Below, one piece after another: positions 1 to 6,269 of a DNA stretch of 13,045 nt. Below the pieces are notes generated by a model. That model was not told where the DNA came from, made no database searches, and saw only the letters and a list, made by a program, of their open reading frames with translations. Both the position numbers and the translations under genes were made by a program. Numbering within the stretch: the stretch's first letter is position 1; each line of letters starts with the position of its first letter. Source of the stretch: UBA12078 sp964556955 (GTDB taxonomy: Bacteria; Patescibacteriota; Dojkabacteria; SC72); NCBI GenBank assembly GCA_964556955.1, contig CAZKXP010000019.1:1-13045 (forward strand). Direction: 5' to 3'.

Positions 1-1
1 G

Positions 2-40
2 GTATATGGTAAAGTATTTGGGGCTATCGAGGAGAGCTAG
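2..40 (+). CDS. Possible C-terminal end of an unidentified protein (partial)
   Basis: Frame 2 is open from the left edge and encodes VYGKVFGAIEES followed by TAG at 38-40. The residue mix looks like a normal protein C-terminus, and the stop codon overlaps the stop of the converging yibE/F gene in a shared CTAG (37-40), the same arrangement seen at parB/TrmH. Twelve codons are too few to identify a family, and an open frame this short can occur by chance. The call rests mainly on the tail-to-tail geometry. Confidence 0.35.
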   Translation, partial: VYGKVFGAIEES

Positions 41-1095
41 TTTTTAAGTTGTTTCTCTTTTTGGGACAATCCCGCAGCTATAACCGTAGTAACAGGAACA
101 GCCAATATCAATCCAATACTCCCTACTAAAGTTCTAACAACCTCTGTAGCCATCATCTCCATATTCAATATCTCTAACACATCCCGATTATCACTCACAA
201 ATAACAAAAGTAATGGTAACGCTGCACCCGCATAGACCAAAACTAATGTGTTAATCATAGATGCAATATGATCCTTCCCTATCCTCATAGACCTGAAAAA
301 TAGTTCTAAGAACCCCATCTCCTTGTTTACATCTACCAATTCAAAAACAATAGCAGATTGAGAAATGGTAATATCATCTAATACACCCAAAGCACCAATA
401 ATGAAACCTGCTAAAAGAATTCCCTTAATGTTGAAATTTTCGCCTCCTAAGAACATAACCTCCTCAGAAGCATATCCATTCAAATGTGCAAGCTCAACAA
501 AAAGATACGACAGTAAACCAGTTACAACAAGCGCAATAATCGTGCCTAATACTGCGACCGTTGTCTTCTTGTTGAATCCATGAGAAAGATAAAAAGTAAT
601 TGGGATAATTAACAAAGAACCAAGTATGGCTATTAGTACAGGATCCTGTCCTTTCAAAATACCTGGAAGAATTAGAGAGAATATTACAACAAAAGAAAGT
701 AACATACCTACAAATGAAGAGATTGCCTTTTTACCTGCTATCAAAACTGCTAATACAAGAAAAAGTATGAGTAAGAAATTAAGAGAATTAACCCTCCAAT
801 AGTCAGTAATCATAAATACTGGTCCCTCACCCGCAATCTCATTGTAAGAAACAACAACCTTGTCTCCTTCTTTGTATTCAACATTTTTGTCACTCAACTC
901 TGAATTATGAATATATTCAATTGTTTGATTCTTTAAAGAACCCTCAGATATTTCAATACCATATTTAATTGAGCCGTCTTCTCTTGTAACATCGACTATT
1001 TTACCTTTTAAATATTCTTCCTGAGGTTCAGATTGAGCTAACAATGGGGTAAATGAGGATACCAAAAGGAAGATCCCAATAATTAGTTTTTTCAT
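37..1095 (-). CDS. YibE/F family multi-pass membrane protein
   Basis: This 352-residue protein matches the YibE/F family (PF07907) in layout; the family's biochemical role is not established. An N-terminal signal sequence (residues 1-20, ending FTPLLA) is followed by a roughly 80-residue extracytoplasmic domain (21-103) with short beta-like segments. About seven hydrophobic segments follow (about 104-120, 125-148, 152-171, 178-201, 224-245, 281-300, 322-343). Family-like features are the LPGILKG loop (143-149) and the GALGVLDDITISQSA stretch (234-248), with two adjacent Asp inside a membrane segment. The ATG start is supported by the signal peptide and by a TATAAT box five bases upstream, implying a leaderless or nearly leaderless transcript. 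It is divergent from tRNA-Leu. Transport or export is plausible from the topology but is inference. Confidence 0.85.
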   Translation of the reverse strand: MKKLIIGIFLLVSSFTPLLAQSEPQEEYLKGKIVDVTREDGSIKYGIEISEGSLKNQTIEYIHNSELSDKNVEYKEGDKVVVSYNEIAGEGPVFMITDYWRVNSLNFLLILFLVLAVLIAGKKAISSFVGMLLSFVVIFSLILPGILKGQDPVLIAILGSLLIIPITFYLSHGFNKKTTVAVLGTIIALVVTGLLSYLFVELAHLNGYASEEVMFLGGENFNIKGILLAGFIIGALGVLDDITISQSAIVFELVDVNKEMGFLELFFRSMRIGKDHIASMINTLVLVYAGAALPLLLLFVSDNRDVLEILNMEMMATEVVRTLVGSIGLILAVPVTTVIAAGLSQKEKQLKN

Positions 1096-1100
1096 AGGCC

Positions 1101-1127
1101 ATTATACCAAACATAGCCTTTTGTAAA
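1101..1127 (-). promoter_or_regulatory. Promoter for yibE/F, overlapping the tRNA-Leu promoter
   Basis: Read on the minus strand there is a consensus -10 TATAAT (1106-1101) preceded by TGG, which makes an extended -10. A TTTACA -35-like box lies 15 bases further upstream (1127-1122). That spacing is short, so the extended -10 may carry most of the strength. Only five bases separate the -10 from the ATG. The -35 bases are the same ones used by the divergent tRNA-Leu promoter. Confidence 0.6.
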
Positions 1128-1149
1128 AATTCCCCATATTTAGTAGAAT
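1121..1149 (+). promoter_or_regulatory. Sigma-70-type promoter of tRNA-Leu
   Basis: TTGTAA (1121-1126) and TAGAAT (1144-1149) are separated by exactly 17 bases. The predicted transcription start near 1156 lies about 13 bases before the mature tRNA. The promoter probably also serves the zinc-ribbon gene behind the tRNA. Confidence 0.7.
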
Positions 1150-1168
1150 ATCAGCTGTGAGTATGTAT

Positions 1169-1254
1169 GCCGAGGTGGCGAAACTGGCAGACGCGCCTGC
1201 CTTAGGAGCAGGTGGGAGTAAAATCCCTTGCAGGTTCGATTCCTGTCCTCGGCA
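1169..1254 (+). tRNA. tRNA-Leu (anticodon UAG)
   Basis: This is a class II tRNA of 86 bases. Acceptor stem GCCGAGG (1169-1175) pairs with CCTCGGC (1247-1253), and the discriminator is A1254. The anticodon stem CCTGC/GCAGG encloses loop CTTAGGA, with anticodon TAG at 1203-1205. A long variable arm with a GGGA/TCCC stem, typical of tRNA-Leu, and a TTCGATT T-loop follow. The 3' CCA is not encoded (next bases CTT), so it must be added by a nucleotidyltransferase. Confidence 0.97.
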
Positions 1255-1275
1255 CTTAAATCATTACTAAACAAC

Positions 1276-1512
1276 ATGTTCAAGTCAATAATAAGACCAT
1301 TTCAAAAAGTACTCTTAGAAAGAAGATTGTGTGTAGGTTGTACAAGCCCATTAAATAATGCAGAGAAGATGGGTAACCTATCGAACAATAGATTCATGGT
1401 TCAATGTCAATGTAAAAGAAGATATGTATTTGACAAAGAATTAAATCAATTCCAAAGAGCTACATTTGCAGAAGAGCAACAGATTCTTAGACAGATTGAG
1501 AAGAGTAAATAG
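1276..1512 (+). CDS. Small zinc-ribbon-like protein of unknown function
   Basis: I do not recognise this 78-residue protein. It has a basic N-terminus (MFKSIIRPFQKVLLERR), then C19-x2-C22 and C44-x-C46, a CxxC...CxC spacing that could bind one zinc ion in a ribbon fold. The C-terminus is rich in Gln and Glu and probably helical. The ATG at 1276 is preferred over an in-frame ATG at 1228 because the latter lies inside the tRNA-Leu T-arm. The gene starts 21 bases after tRNA-Leu with no separate convincing promoter, so the two are probably cotranscribed and tRNA 3' processing would generate the mRNA 5' end. There is no Shine-Dalgarno site. A role in RNA or ribosome biology is suggested only by the tRNA neighbours and the basic, Cys-containing character. 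Confidence 0.75.
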   Translation: MFKSIIRPFQKVLLERRLCVGCTSPLNNAEKMGNLSNNRFMVQCQCKRRYVFDKELNQFQRATFAEEQQILRQIEKSK

Positions 1513-1513
1513 C

Positions 1514-1542
1514 TTCACAAATAGTATATATTTTGTTAGAAT
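1514..1542 (+). promoter_or_regulatory. Promoter of tRNA-Glu
   Basis: TTCACA (1514-1519, one mismatch to consensus) and TAGAAT (1537-1542) are separated by 17 bases, and TG at 1534-1535 makes an extended -10. The -35 begins two bases after the stop codon of the zinc-ribbon gene. The predicted start near 1549 is about 10 bases before the tRNA. Confidence 0.7.
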
Positions 1543-1558
1543 TCTATCCGTTAGCAAT

Positions 1559-1631
1559 GCCGCTATCGTCTAGTGGTCTAGGACAACAGGTTTTCATCCT
1601 GTAAACCGGGGTTCGATCCCCCGTAGCGGTA
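1559..1631 (+). tRNA. tRNA-Glu (anticodon UUC)
   Basis: Acceptor stem GCCGCTA (1559-1565) pairs with TAGCGGT (1624-1630), with a G-U pair at the first position; the discriminator is A1631. Anticodon stem ACAGG/CCTGT encloses loop TTTTCAT, with anticodon TTC at 1593-1595. The T-arm contains GGTTCGATCCC. The length is 73 bases and the 3' CCA is not encoded. Confidence 0.97.
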
Positions 1632-1648
1632 AATTCTCACACATTGCT

Positions 1649-1677
1649 TTGTCAAACCCTCATAAAAATTGTACAAT
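1649..1677 (+). promoter_or_regulatory. Promoter upstream of the signal peptidase gene
   Basis: TTGTCA (1649-1654) and TACAAT (1672-1677) have 17-base spacing, which predicts transcription from about 1684 and a leader of about 30 bases without a Shine-Dalgarno motif. A weaker alternative -10, TATATC (1701-1706), sits eight bases before the ATG and would give a leaderless message. Confidence 0.6.
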
Positions 1678-1714
1678 CTTAAAGTTATCAATCTAAGTTA
1701 TATATCTGCCATAA

Positions 1715-2323
1715 ATGTACGAAACAGAAGAACAAAAAATAACAGGTACTGAGAAAGTAGCCTCTGTATTTGCATCAATCGGACAATTCTTACTATCCTT
1801 CTTAGAAACTATCGTCGTAGCATTAGTTATTTCCATAGTACTCTACCTCTTCATAATGACACCACACGAAGTCATAGGAAGCTCCATGTATCCTACATAT
1901 AAGGATGGAGAATATGTTATGGCAAACAAGGTATTGTACAAGCTCTCTGAACCTAAAAGAGGTGATGTCATCATATTTAAATATTCAGATACACAAGATT
2001 TCATAAAAAGAATCATTGGATTACCAGGAGATCAGGTTATGCTTAAAGATGGATATATATACATCAATGACAAAAAATTAGATGAATCAAACTACCTAGA
2101 CAGCACTGTATACTCTAATGGTGGAGAATTTTTGCACGAGGGAGAGACTGTCACAATTCCTGAAGGAGAATATTTTGTATGTGGAGATAACAGACAACAC
2201 AGTTCTGACTCTAGAACCTTTGGATCCATAGAGAAAAGCAATATTAAAGGTAAAGCATGGATAGTATACTTCCCATTCAGCAACATAAGACTAGCAGAGC
2301 ATGAGACCTATGAAGGGATCTAG
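1715..2323 (+). CDS. lepB: Signal peptidase I (type I leader peptidase)
   Basis: This membrane serine protease removes signal peptides from exported proteins on the outer face of the cytoplasmic membrane. The 202-residue protein has one N-terminal membrane segment (about 25-49) followed by the S26 catalytic domain. The catalytic Ser is S57 in GSSMYPT (55-61), and the general-base Lys is K98 in DFIKRIIGLPGD (95-106). The conserved GDNRQHSSDSRTFG box is at 158-170. The length fits the short, single-anchor form common in Gram-positive bacteria rather than the longer E. coli type. It stands alone between tRNA-Glu and parA with its own promoter. The first ATG is used; no Shine-Dalgarno site is visible. 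The only other signal-peptide protein I noted here is YibE/F. Confidence 0.95.
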   Translation: MYETEEQKITGTEKVASVFASIGQFLLSFLETIVVALVISIVLYLFIMTPHEVIGSSMYPTYKDGEYVMANKVLYKLSEPKRGDVIIFKYSDTQDFIKRIIGLPGDQVMLKDGYIYINDKKLDESNYLDSTVYSNGGEFLHEGETVTIPEGEYFVCGDNRQHSSDSRTFGSIEKSNIKGKAWIVYFPFSNIRLAEHETYEGI

Positions 2324-2326
2324 ACC

Positions 2327-2356
2327 TTGTGTGTGAAACATGATACATTATACAAA
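2327..2356 (+). promoter_or_regulatory. Candidate parA promoter with a parS-like half-site
   Basis: The 35-base gap between the signal peptidase stop and the parA ATG contains TTGTGT (2327-2332) and overlapping -10-like boxes TATACA (2349-2354) and TACATT (2344-2349). All would start transcription at or within a few bases of the ATG. The bases GTGAAACA (2333-2340) equal one half of the Spo0J/ParB site TGTTTCACGTGAAACA; the other half is not preserved. The promoter boxes are ambiguous. Confidence 0.4.
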
Positions 2357-2358
2357 GT

Positions 2359-3150
2359 ATGAAAACATTTGTCATAGCAAATCAAAAAGGTGGGGTTGGT
2401 AAGACAACTACCGCAATGAATCTTGGCGCAAGTCTTGCAATGAAGAAGAAAAAAGTCCTTCTAATTGACTTAGACCCACAAGCCAATCTTTCTTCTGGAT
2501 TAGGATTTACACAACAGTTTGACAAGCAAAATTGGAGCTCAGAGGACGAACCCCCTTACAAAAGTATATATGATGTTTTAGTTAACAAAATACCAATATC
2601 ATCAGTATTTGTTACAACATCTACACCAAATCTCTTCCTAGTACCATCACATCTTAGTCTTGCAGGAGCAGAAATCGAGATGGTCAATATGCTCTCAAGG
2701 GAAACGCTCTTAAAGAAGGCAATTGCATCTTTAAATGAAGATTTTGATTATGCCATTATTGATTGTCCCCCTTCCCTAGGATTGTTAACCATAAATGCAC
2801 TGAGTGCATCTGAGAAATTACTCATCCCCATACAGTGTGAATATTTCGCGCTAGAGGGGCTAGGACAGCTCTTGGAGACTACAAAACTGATTAAAGGTAT
2901 AAACCCAAATCTCACAATAGGAGGAGTCATTTTGACCATGTACGACAGTAGAACCAAACTCTCAGGTAGTGTAGTAGGAGACGTACAAAGCTTCTTCGGT
3001 GATACTGCATTCAAGTCCATTGTACCAAGAAATGTTCGTCTCTCAGAATCACCATCATATGGTAAAACCATATTCCAATACGATGATAAATCAACAGGGG
3101 CTCTTGCTTACAAAAAATTAGCACAAGAGTTCATAAATAGATTTAATTAA
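2359..3150 (+). CDS. parA: Chromosome-partitioning ATPase ParA/Soj
   Basis: ParA-family ATPases bind DNA nonspecifically as ATP dimers and, with ParB bound at parS, move or organise the chromosome origin region. The 263-residue protein has the deviant Walker A box KGGVGKTT (10-17) with signature Lys K10, the DLDPQANLS segment (37-45) with D39, and Walker B YAIIDCPPSLG (131-141). The C-terminal signature PRNVRLSESPSYGKTI (223-238) is typical of chromosomal Soj. There is no N-terminal helix-turn-helix, so it is the short Soj type and not a plasmid P1-type ParA. parB follows 17 bases downstream and is likely cotranscribed. The start is the first ATG, with a -10-like box four to nine bases ahead and no Shine-Dalgarno site. 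Confidence 0.96.
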   Translation: MKTFVIANQKGGVGKTTTAMNLGASLAMKKKKVLLIDLDPQANLSSGLGFTQQFDKQNWSSEDEPPYKSIYDVLVNKIPISSVFVTTSTPNLFLVPSHLSLAGAEIEMVNMLSRETLLKKAIASLNEDFDYAIIDCPPSLGLLTINALSASEKLLIPIQCEYFALEGLGQLLETTKLIKGINPNLTIGGVILTMYDSRTKLSGSVVGDVQSFFGDTAFKSIVPRNVRLSESPSYGKTIFQYDDKSTGALAYKKLAQEFINRFN

Positions 3151-3167
3151 TATGATCAAGAAATAAA

Positions 3168-4019
3168 ATGGAAGAACAAAGACTAGGAAAAGGATTAGCT
3201 GCATTGATAAGCTCCAATCAGATGGAGAATACGAACAATGCATATATTGAAGATTTCGATATATCTCGTATTGAGGCAAACCCATATCAACCAAGAATGC
3301 ATATTGAACCTGAGGAGTTAATAGAGATTGCAGATTCGATTCGTGAGCATGGAGTAATACAACCCTTAATCATAACCAAGGATAAGGATTCTGATAAATA
3401 TTTCTTAATTGCTGGAGAACGAAGACTTAGAGCATCACAGTTAGCGGGGATGAAAACTGTACCTGTATTACTTAAGGACTCCTCCCCACAAGAAATGTTG
3501 GAGCTTGCCATTATTGAGAATGTACAAAGAAAAGATCTCAACCCATTAGAAGAAGCATACGCATTTAAGCAGATGCAGGATGAGTTTGGTATTTCTCAAG
3601 ATATAATTGCAAAGAAGGTTGGCCTTAGTAGAGTAGCAATAACTAACAAGATTAGATTATTAAATATCCCTGAAGAGGTTAAAGAGGATGTGTTGAATGA
3701 GAAATTAAGTGAAGGACACGCAAGAGCATTACTTGGTATAAAGGATAGAGTTTCATTAATAGCTGCTGCCGATCTTGTCATTAAAAGAGGTATGAGCGTA
3801 AGAGAGACAGAAGCCTTAGTAAGAAAGATAAACTATGGGAAAGGCTCTACAACCAGAAGTTGGAAAAAAACTGACAAAATTACCGATGGCTATTCTACAC
3901 AATTAAGCCAGAAACTTGGATATACAGCACATATTACAAAGATGACAAAGGGAGGGAAAGTCATAATTCGATACAACACACAGGAAGAATTAACAGATTT
4001 AATGGGAAAGTTACTCTAA
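3168..4019 (+). CDS. parB: Chromosome-partitioning protein ParB/Spo0J
   Basis: ParB is a CTP-dependent clamp that loads at parS and spreads along DNA, partnering with ParA. The 283-residue sequence has the expected order. The N-terminal RLGKGLAALI peptide (5-14) is of the type that stimulates ParA ATPase. NPYQPR (38-43) and the CTP-binding GERRLRAS box (83-90) come next, then ENVQRKDLNPLEEA (117-130). A helix-turn-helix region at about 142-165 contains ISQDIIAKKVGLSR. A C-terminal dimerisation segment starts near 262 (GGKVIIRYNT). Length and motifs are normal for a chromosomal Spo0J. Its TAA stop overlaps by four bases the TAG stop of the converging TrmH gene, leaving no room for a terminator. 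No complete parS site was found in the window. Confidence 0.96.
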   Translation: MEEQRLGKGLAALISSNQMENTNNAYIEDFDISRIEANPYQPRMHIEPEELIEIADSIREHGVIQPLIITKDKDSDKYFLIAGERRLRASQLAGMKTVPVLLKDSSPQEMLELAIIENVQRKDLNPLEEAYAFKQMQDEFGISQDIIAKKVGLSRVAITNKIRLLNIPEEVKEDVLNEKLSEGHARALLGIKDRVSLIAAADLVIKRGMSVRETEALVRKINYGKGSTTRSWKKTDKITDGYSTQLSQKLGYTAHITKMTKGGKVIIRYNTQEELTDLMGKLL

Positions 4020-4768
4020 ATCCCCTTTATCTCCTGCCTAAGCTTCTCATACACCATCACTGCACCAGAAGCACTCACATTGAGTGAGCCAATGCCCTCT
4101 CGCATTGGAATAGAAGCAAGAACATCACATCTCTCCAATAACCCAGATGATATACCAGTATCTTCAGCCCCCAGTACCAACGCTATTGGCCCCCTTAGAT
4201 CAACATCATAGTAATAATCACCTTCCATATGTACTCCGCATATCTTAATATCGTTCTCTTTGAGTATCTTCATAGCATTGAAGAGGTTCATCTCTACGAG
4301 AGGAATTCTCTCTGCAGCACCTTCAGAAATTCTTAGGGTTTCATTTGATATCAATGCTTTCTCTTGTGGGTTGACAATGATACCATTGACTCCAGCTGCA
4401 AATGCAGATCGCATAATAGCTGCAATATTCTGAGTATATTTCAAATCATCCAATATTAAGAAAAATGGTTGTTTGTTACCATCATTAGAGAGATGATCCA
4501 GAAGTTCTTTCAAATCCCAATCATTTTGAGAATACATATACCCGATTACGCTTTCAGATGTTGAACTTCTAAGTCTGCGGTTTATAATCTTCTTAGAAAC
4601 CTTCAACATCGGAATCTGTCTACTAGCTGCGATATCAATGATCTCTTTAGTCTTAGGGTCCTTAAACGCACTGGAAGCGACAAAAAGTCTATCAAACTCT
4701 CTCCCTTCTTTTAACAATTCTAGAAGAGCATTCTTGCTTTCAATCTGTATGAATTTGGGCTTAGCCAT
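4016..4768 (-). CDS. SpoU/TrmH-family RNA 2'-O-methyltransferase, RlmB-like
   Basis: SPOUT enzymes of this family transfer methyl from S-adenosylmethionine to a ribose 2'-OH in rRNA or tRNA. The 250-residue protein has an N-terminal region (1-77) consistent with the SpoU substrate-binding domain and a C-terminal knotted domain. Motif 1 spans LDDLKYTQNIAAIMRSA (106-122) with N114 and R120, motif 2 is LVLGAEDTG (197-205), and motif 3 is IPMREGIGSLNVSASGA (220-236). The two-domain layout resembles RlmB (23S rRNA Gm2251), but tRNA targets cannot be excluded. In motif 1 the usual DPxNxGA reads YTQNIAA. The ATG overlaps the L27 stop by one base (TAATG), indicating translational coupling, although an internal promoter at the end of the L27 gene is also possible. 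Confidence 0.9.
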   Translation of the reverse strand: MAKPKFIQIESKNALLELLKEGREFDRLFVASSAFKDPKTKEIIDIAASRQIPMLKVSKKIINRRLRSSTSESVIGYMYSQNDWDLKELLDHLSNDGNKQPFFLILDDLKYTQNIAAIMRSAFAAGVNGIIVNPQEKALISNETLRISEGAAERIPLVEMNLFNAMKILKENDIKICGVHMEGDYYYDVDLRGPIALVLGAEDTGISSGLLERCDVLASIPMREGIGSLNVSASGAVMVYEKLRQEIKGI

Positions 4769-5034
4769 TAGAGTGATTCTACCACATCCACAAAGTACTG
4801 TCCTCTCTTAAATCCAGTCATCCTTCTAAACTGCACAAATCCATCAATATTTGCATGAACAGAATGATCCTTAGACATGTAGGTATTTTTACCTGCATGA
4901 TAGACAGAGCCTCTCTGTTTTACAATGATATTTCCATTTTTAACCTCTTGACCTGCGAACTTCTTAACGCCTAACCTTTTACCTGCTACATGACCATTAT
5001 TTGATGTGCTTGCCGCACCTACGACATGTGACAT
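4768..5034 (-). CDS. rpmA: 50S ribosomal protein L27
   Basis: L27 lies in the large subunit and its N-terminal tail reaches the peptidyl-transferase centre. The 88-residue protein is recognised from KRLGVKKFAGQEV (19-31), NIIVKQRGSVYHAG (35-48) and SKDHSVHANIDGFVQF (54-69). It starts directly with M-S-H like the E. coli protein, so it has no cleavable N-terminal extension of the Firmicutes type. The tail is odd: residues 1-18 contain no Lys or Arg, whereas E. coli has K4, K5, R11 and R14 there. The gene follows the Trm11-like methyltransferase after a 42-base gap and precedes the TrmH gene with a one-base overlap. No Shine-Dalgarno site or convincing promoter lies in the gap. Confidence 0.95.
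   Translation of the reverse strand: MSHVVGAASTSNNGHVAGKRLGVKKFAGQEVKNGNIIVKQRGSVYHAGKNTYMSKDHSVHANIDGFVQFRRMTGFKRGQYFVDVVESL
4776..4804 (-). promoter_or_regulatory. Candidate internal promoter for the TrmH-family gene
   Basis: Within the last codons of the L27 gene, read on the minus strand, AGGACA (4804-4799) is followed after 17 bases by TAGAAT (4781-4776). TGG just before the -10 gives an extended form. The ATG of the TrmH-like gene lies seven bases after the -10, so the transcript would be leaderless. Because these bases also encode L27, the match may be coincidental. Confidence 0.35.
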
Positions 5035-5076
5035 TGCTCTGTAGTAATCAAATTAACTTAAATATATTACCTCGGA

Positions 5077-6264
5077 TTATTTCCTGCGTAATATGAAAAT
5101 GTTCCTAGTGATAATACTATTTTTACGGCTCCACTTCAAGTCCCTACCCCCAGAAAGCTGACTATTCAAAACCTCCCACCTTTTTCCAACAATATCTCGA
5201 ACCCCCACTGTCTTCCAACCTCTTTCTGTTTTGTAAGATGGAATTATGATAACTGCTACTAATCCCTCAGAGCATACTTTTTCCAAGATACCAAAAAGTC
5301 CTTCATAGAGGTCTTTCACTCGTCTTAGAAATACATCCGCTCTACTTGCAAATACAATCCTTCGTTGCGGAGGGCCCATGAAAGGTTCACATACAACCGC
5401 GGAGATATCTGTTTTCTTAAGTTTTGATACTGTCTTACCATCCGGGTCTTTTACATCTAGCGGGAAAATATCATACTTGATCTCCCCTATCATTCCTTTT
5501 GTATCCAACCATTTGATATTCTCGTCTGAATATTGCAATGCATTAGGATCAATATCAGATCCTAATATATCGAAACCTAAAACCGCAGATTCCATTAAAA
5601 TTGTCCCCGACCCACAGAAAGGATCCCATACTATACCCTCTTTCAGTCCTGTGAGATTAATCATCATCCTGGCCAATTTGGGTGGCAAAGTTCCCATCTT
5701 TATATCCGTGTATGGCTTGTCAAAATCTCTTGCTGCAAAACCATCTACATCCTGAACATCCATAGTGCATCCATACATTTCTTCTTTTTCATTTTTTAAG
5801 ATACATAGTTCGAATCCCTTTCTTAAAATATCATTTCTCAATACTTGCGCAGCGTTAAGTTCAAACTCTTTTCGAGGAGGACTTATATATCTTGAGCTTA
5901 TGTTACTCCTTTTTAGCTCATCTTTGATTTCTCCCGCTAATTTTCTTAGAAAGATATGATCTTGAGAGTTGTGCATGCCTACAATACTTATTCCAAAGGT
6001 AATCTTTGATTTCTCCCGAATCTGATCATCCAAAAATGTATCGATCTGTTCGAGAATGTAACCTACACGAACGAACCCCCCAAGTCTAGAGAATATTTTT
6101 TTTACGATATCTTCTGAAATATTGTTGCTTCTTAATATGAATATTCTATCTGAAAAGCGATATATTGAATCCTTGGGAATACCAAAAGTATTAAAAACTG
6201 AGTTTAGCTCTGCAAACGAGAGATCCTGGAAACTTCCTGCTTCGAAAAAATATTGTTTGGGCAT
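5077..6264 (-). CDS. Trm11/UPF0020-like RNA guanine-N2 methyltransferase
   Basis: This 395-residue protein resembles the TRM11 / UPF0020 group, S-adenosylmethionine enzymes that usually make N2-methylguanosine in tRNA. The N-terminus, with FQDLSFAELNSVF (12-24), matches the opening of Trm11-like proteins. A middle region (about 85-180) probably positions RNA. The Rossmann catalytic domain starts near 185. Motif I is WDPFCGSGTILMES (213-226), and the acidic loop GSDIDPNA (235-242) probably binds the cofactor. The position of the catalytic (D/N)PPY motif reads CEPFMGPP (292-299), an altered form. The start lies five bases after the L21 stop, so the two genes are an operon with likely translational coupling. 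The exact RNA target cannot be told from sequence; 23S rRNA is also possible given the ribosomal neighbours. Confidence 0.85.
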   Translation of the reverse strand: MPKQYFFEAGSFQDLSFAELNSVFNTFGIPKDSIYRFSDRIFILRSNNISEDIVKKIFSRLGGFVRVGYILEQIDTFLDDQIREKSKITFGISIVGMHNSQDHIFLRKLAGEIKDELKRSNISSRYISPPRKEFELNAAQVLRNDILRKGFELCILKNEKEEMYGCTMDVQDVDGFAARDFDKPYTDIKMGTLPPKLARMMINLTGLKEGIVWDPFCGSGTILMESAVLGFDILGSDIDPNALQYSDENIKWLDTKGMIGEIKYDIFPLDVKDPDGKTVSKLKKTDISAVVCEPFMGPPQRRIVFASRADVFLRRVKDLYEGLFGILEKVCSEGLVAVIIIPSYKTERGWKTVGVRDIVGKRWEVLNSQLSGGRDLKWSRKNSIITRNIFILRRK

Positions 6265-6269
6265 CGTAA

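Noticed and set aside
1228..1275. Upstream ATG extending the zinc-ribbon protein by 16 residues
   Set aside because: It lies inside the T-arm of tRNA-Leu; ATG 1276 is the first start outside the tRNA and gives a protein that begins sensibly.
3287..3541. Minus-strand frames within parB and parA
   Set aside because: They mirror strongly conserved ParA/ParB coding sequence and have no recognisable content.
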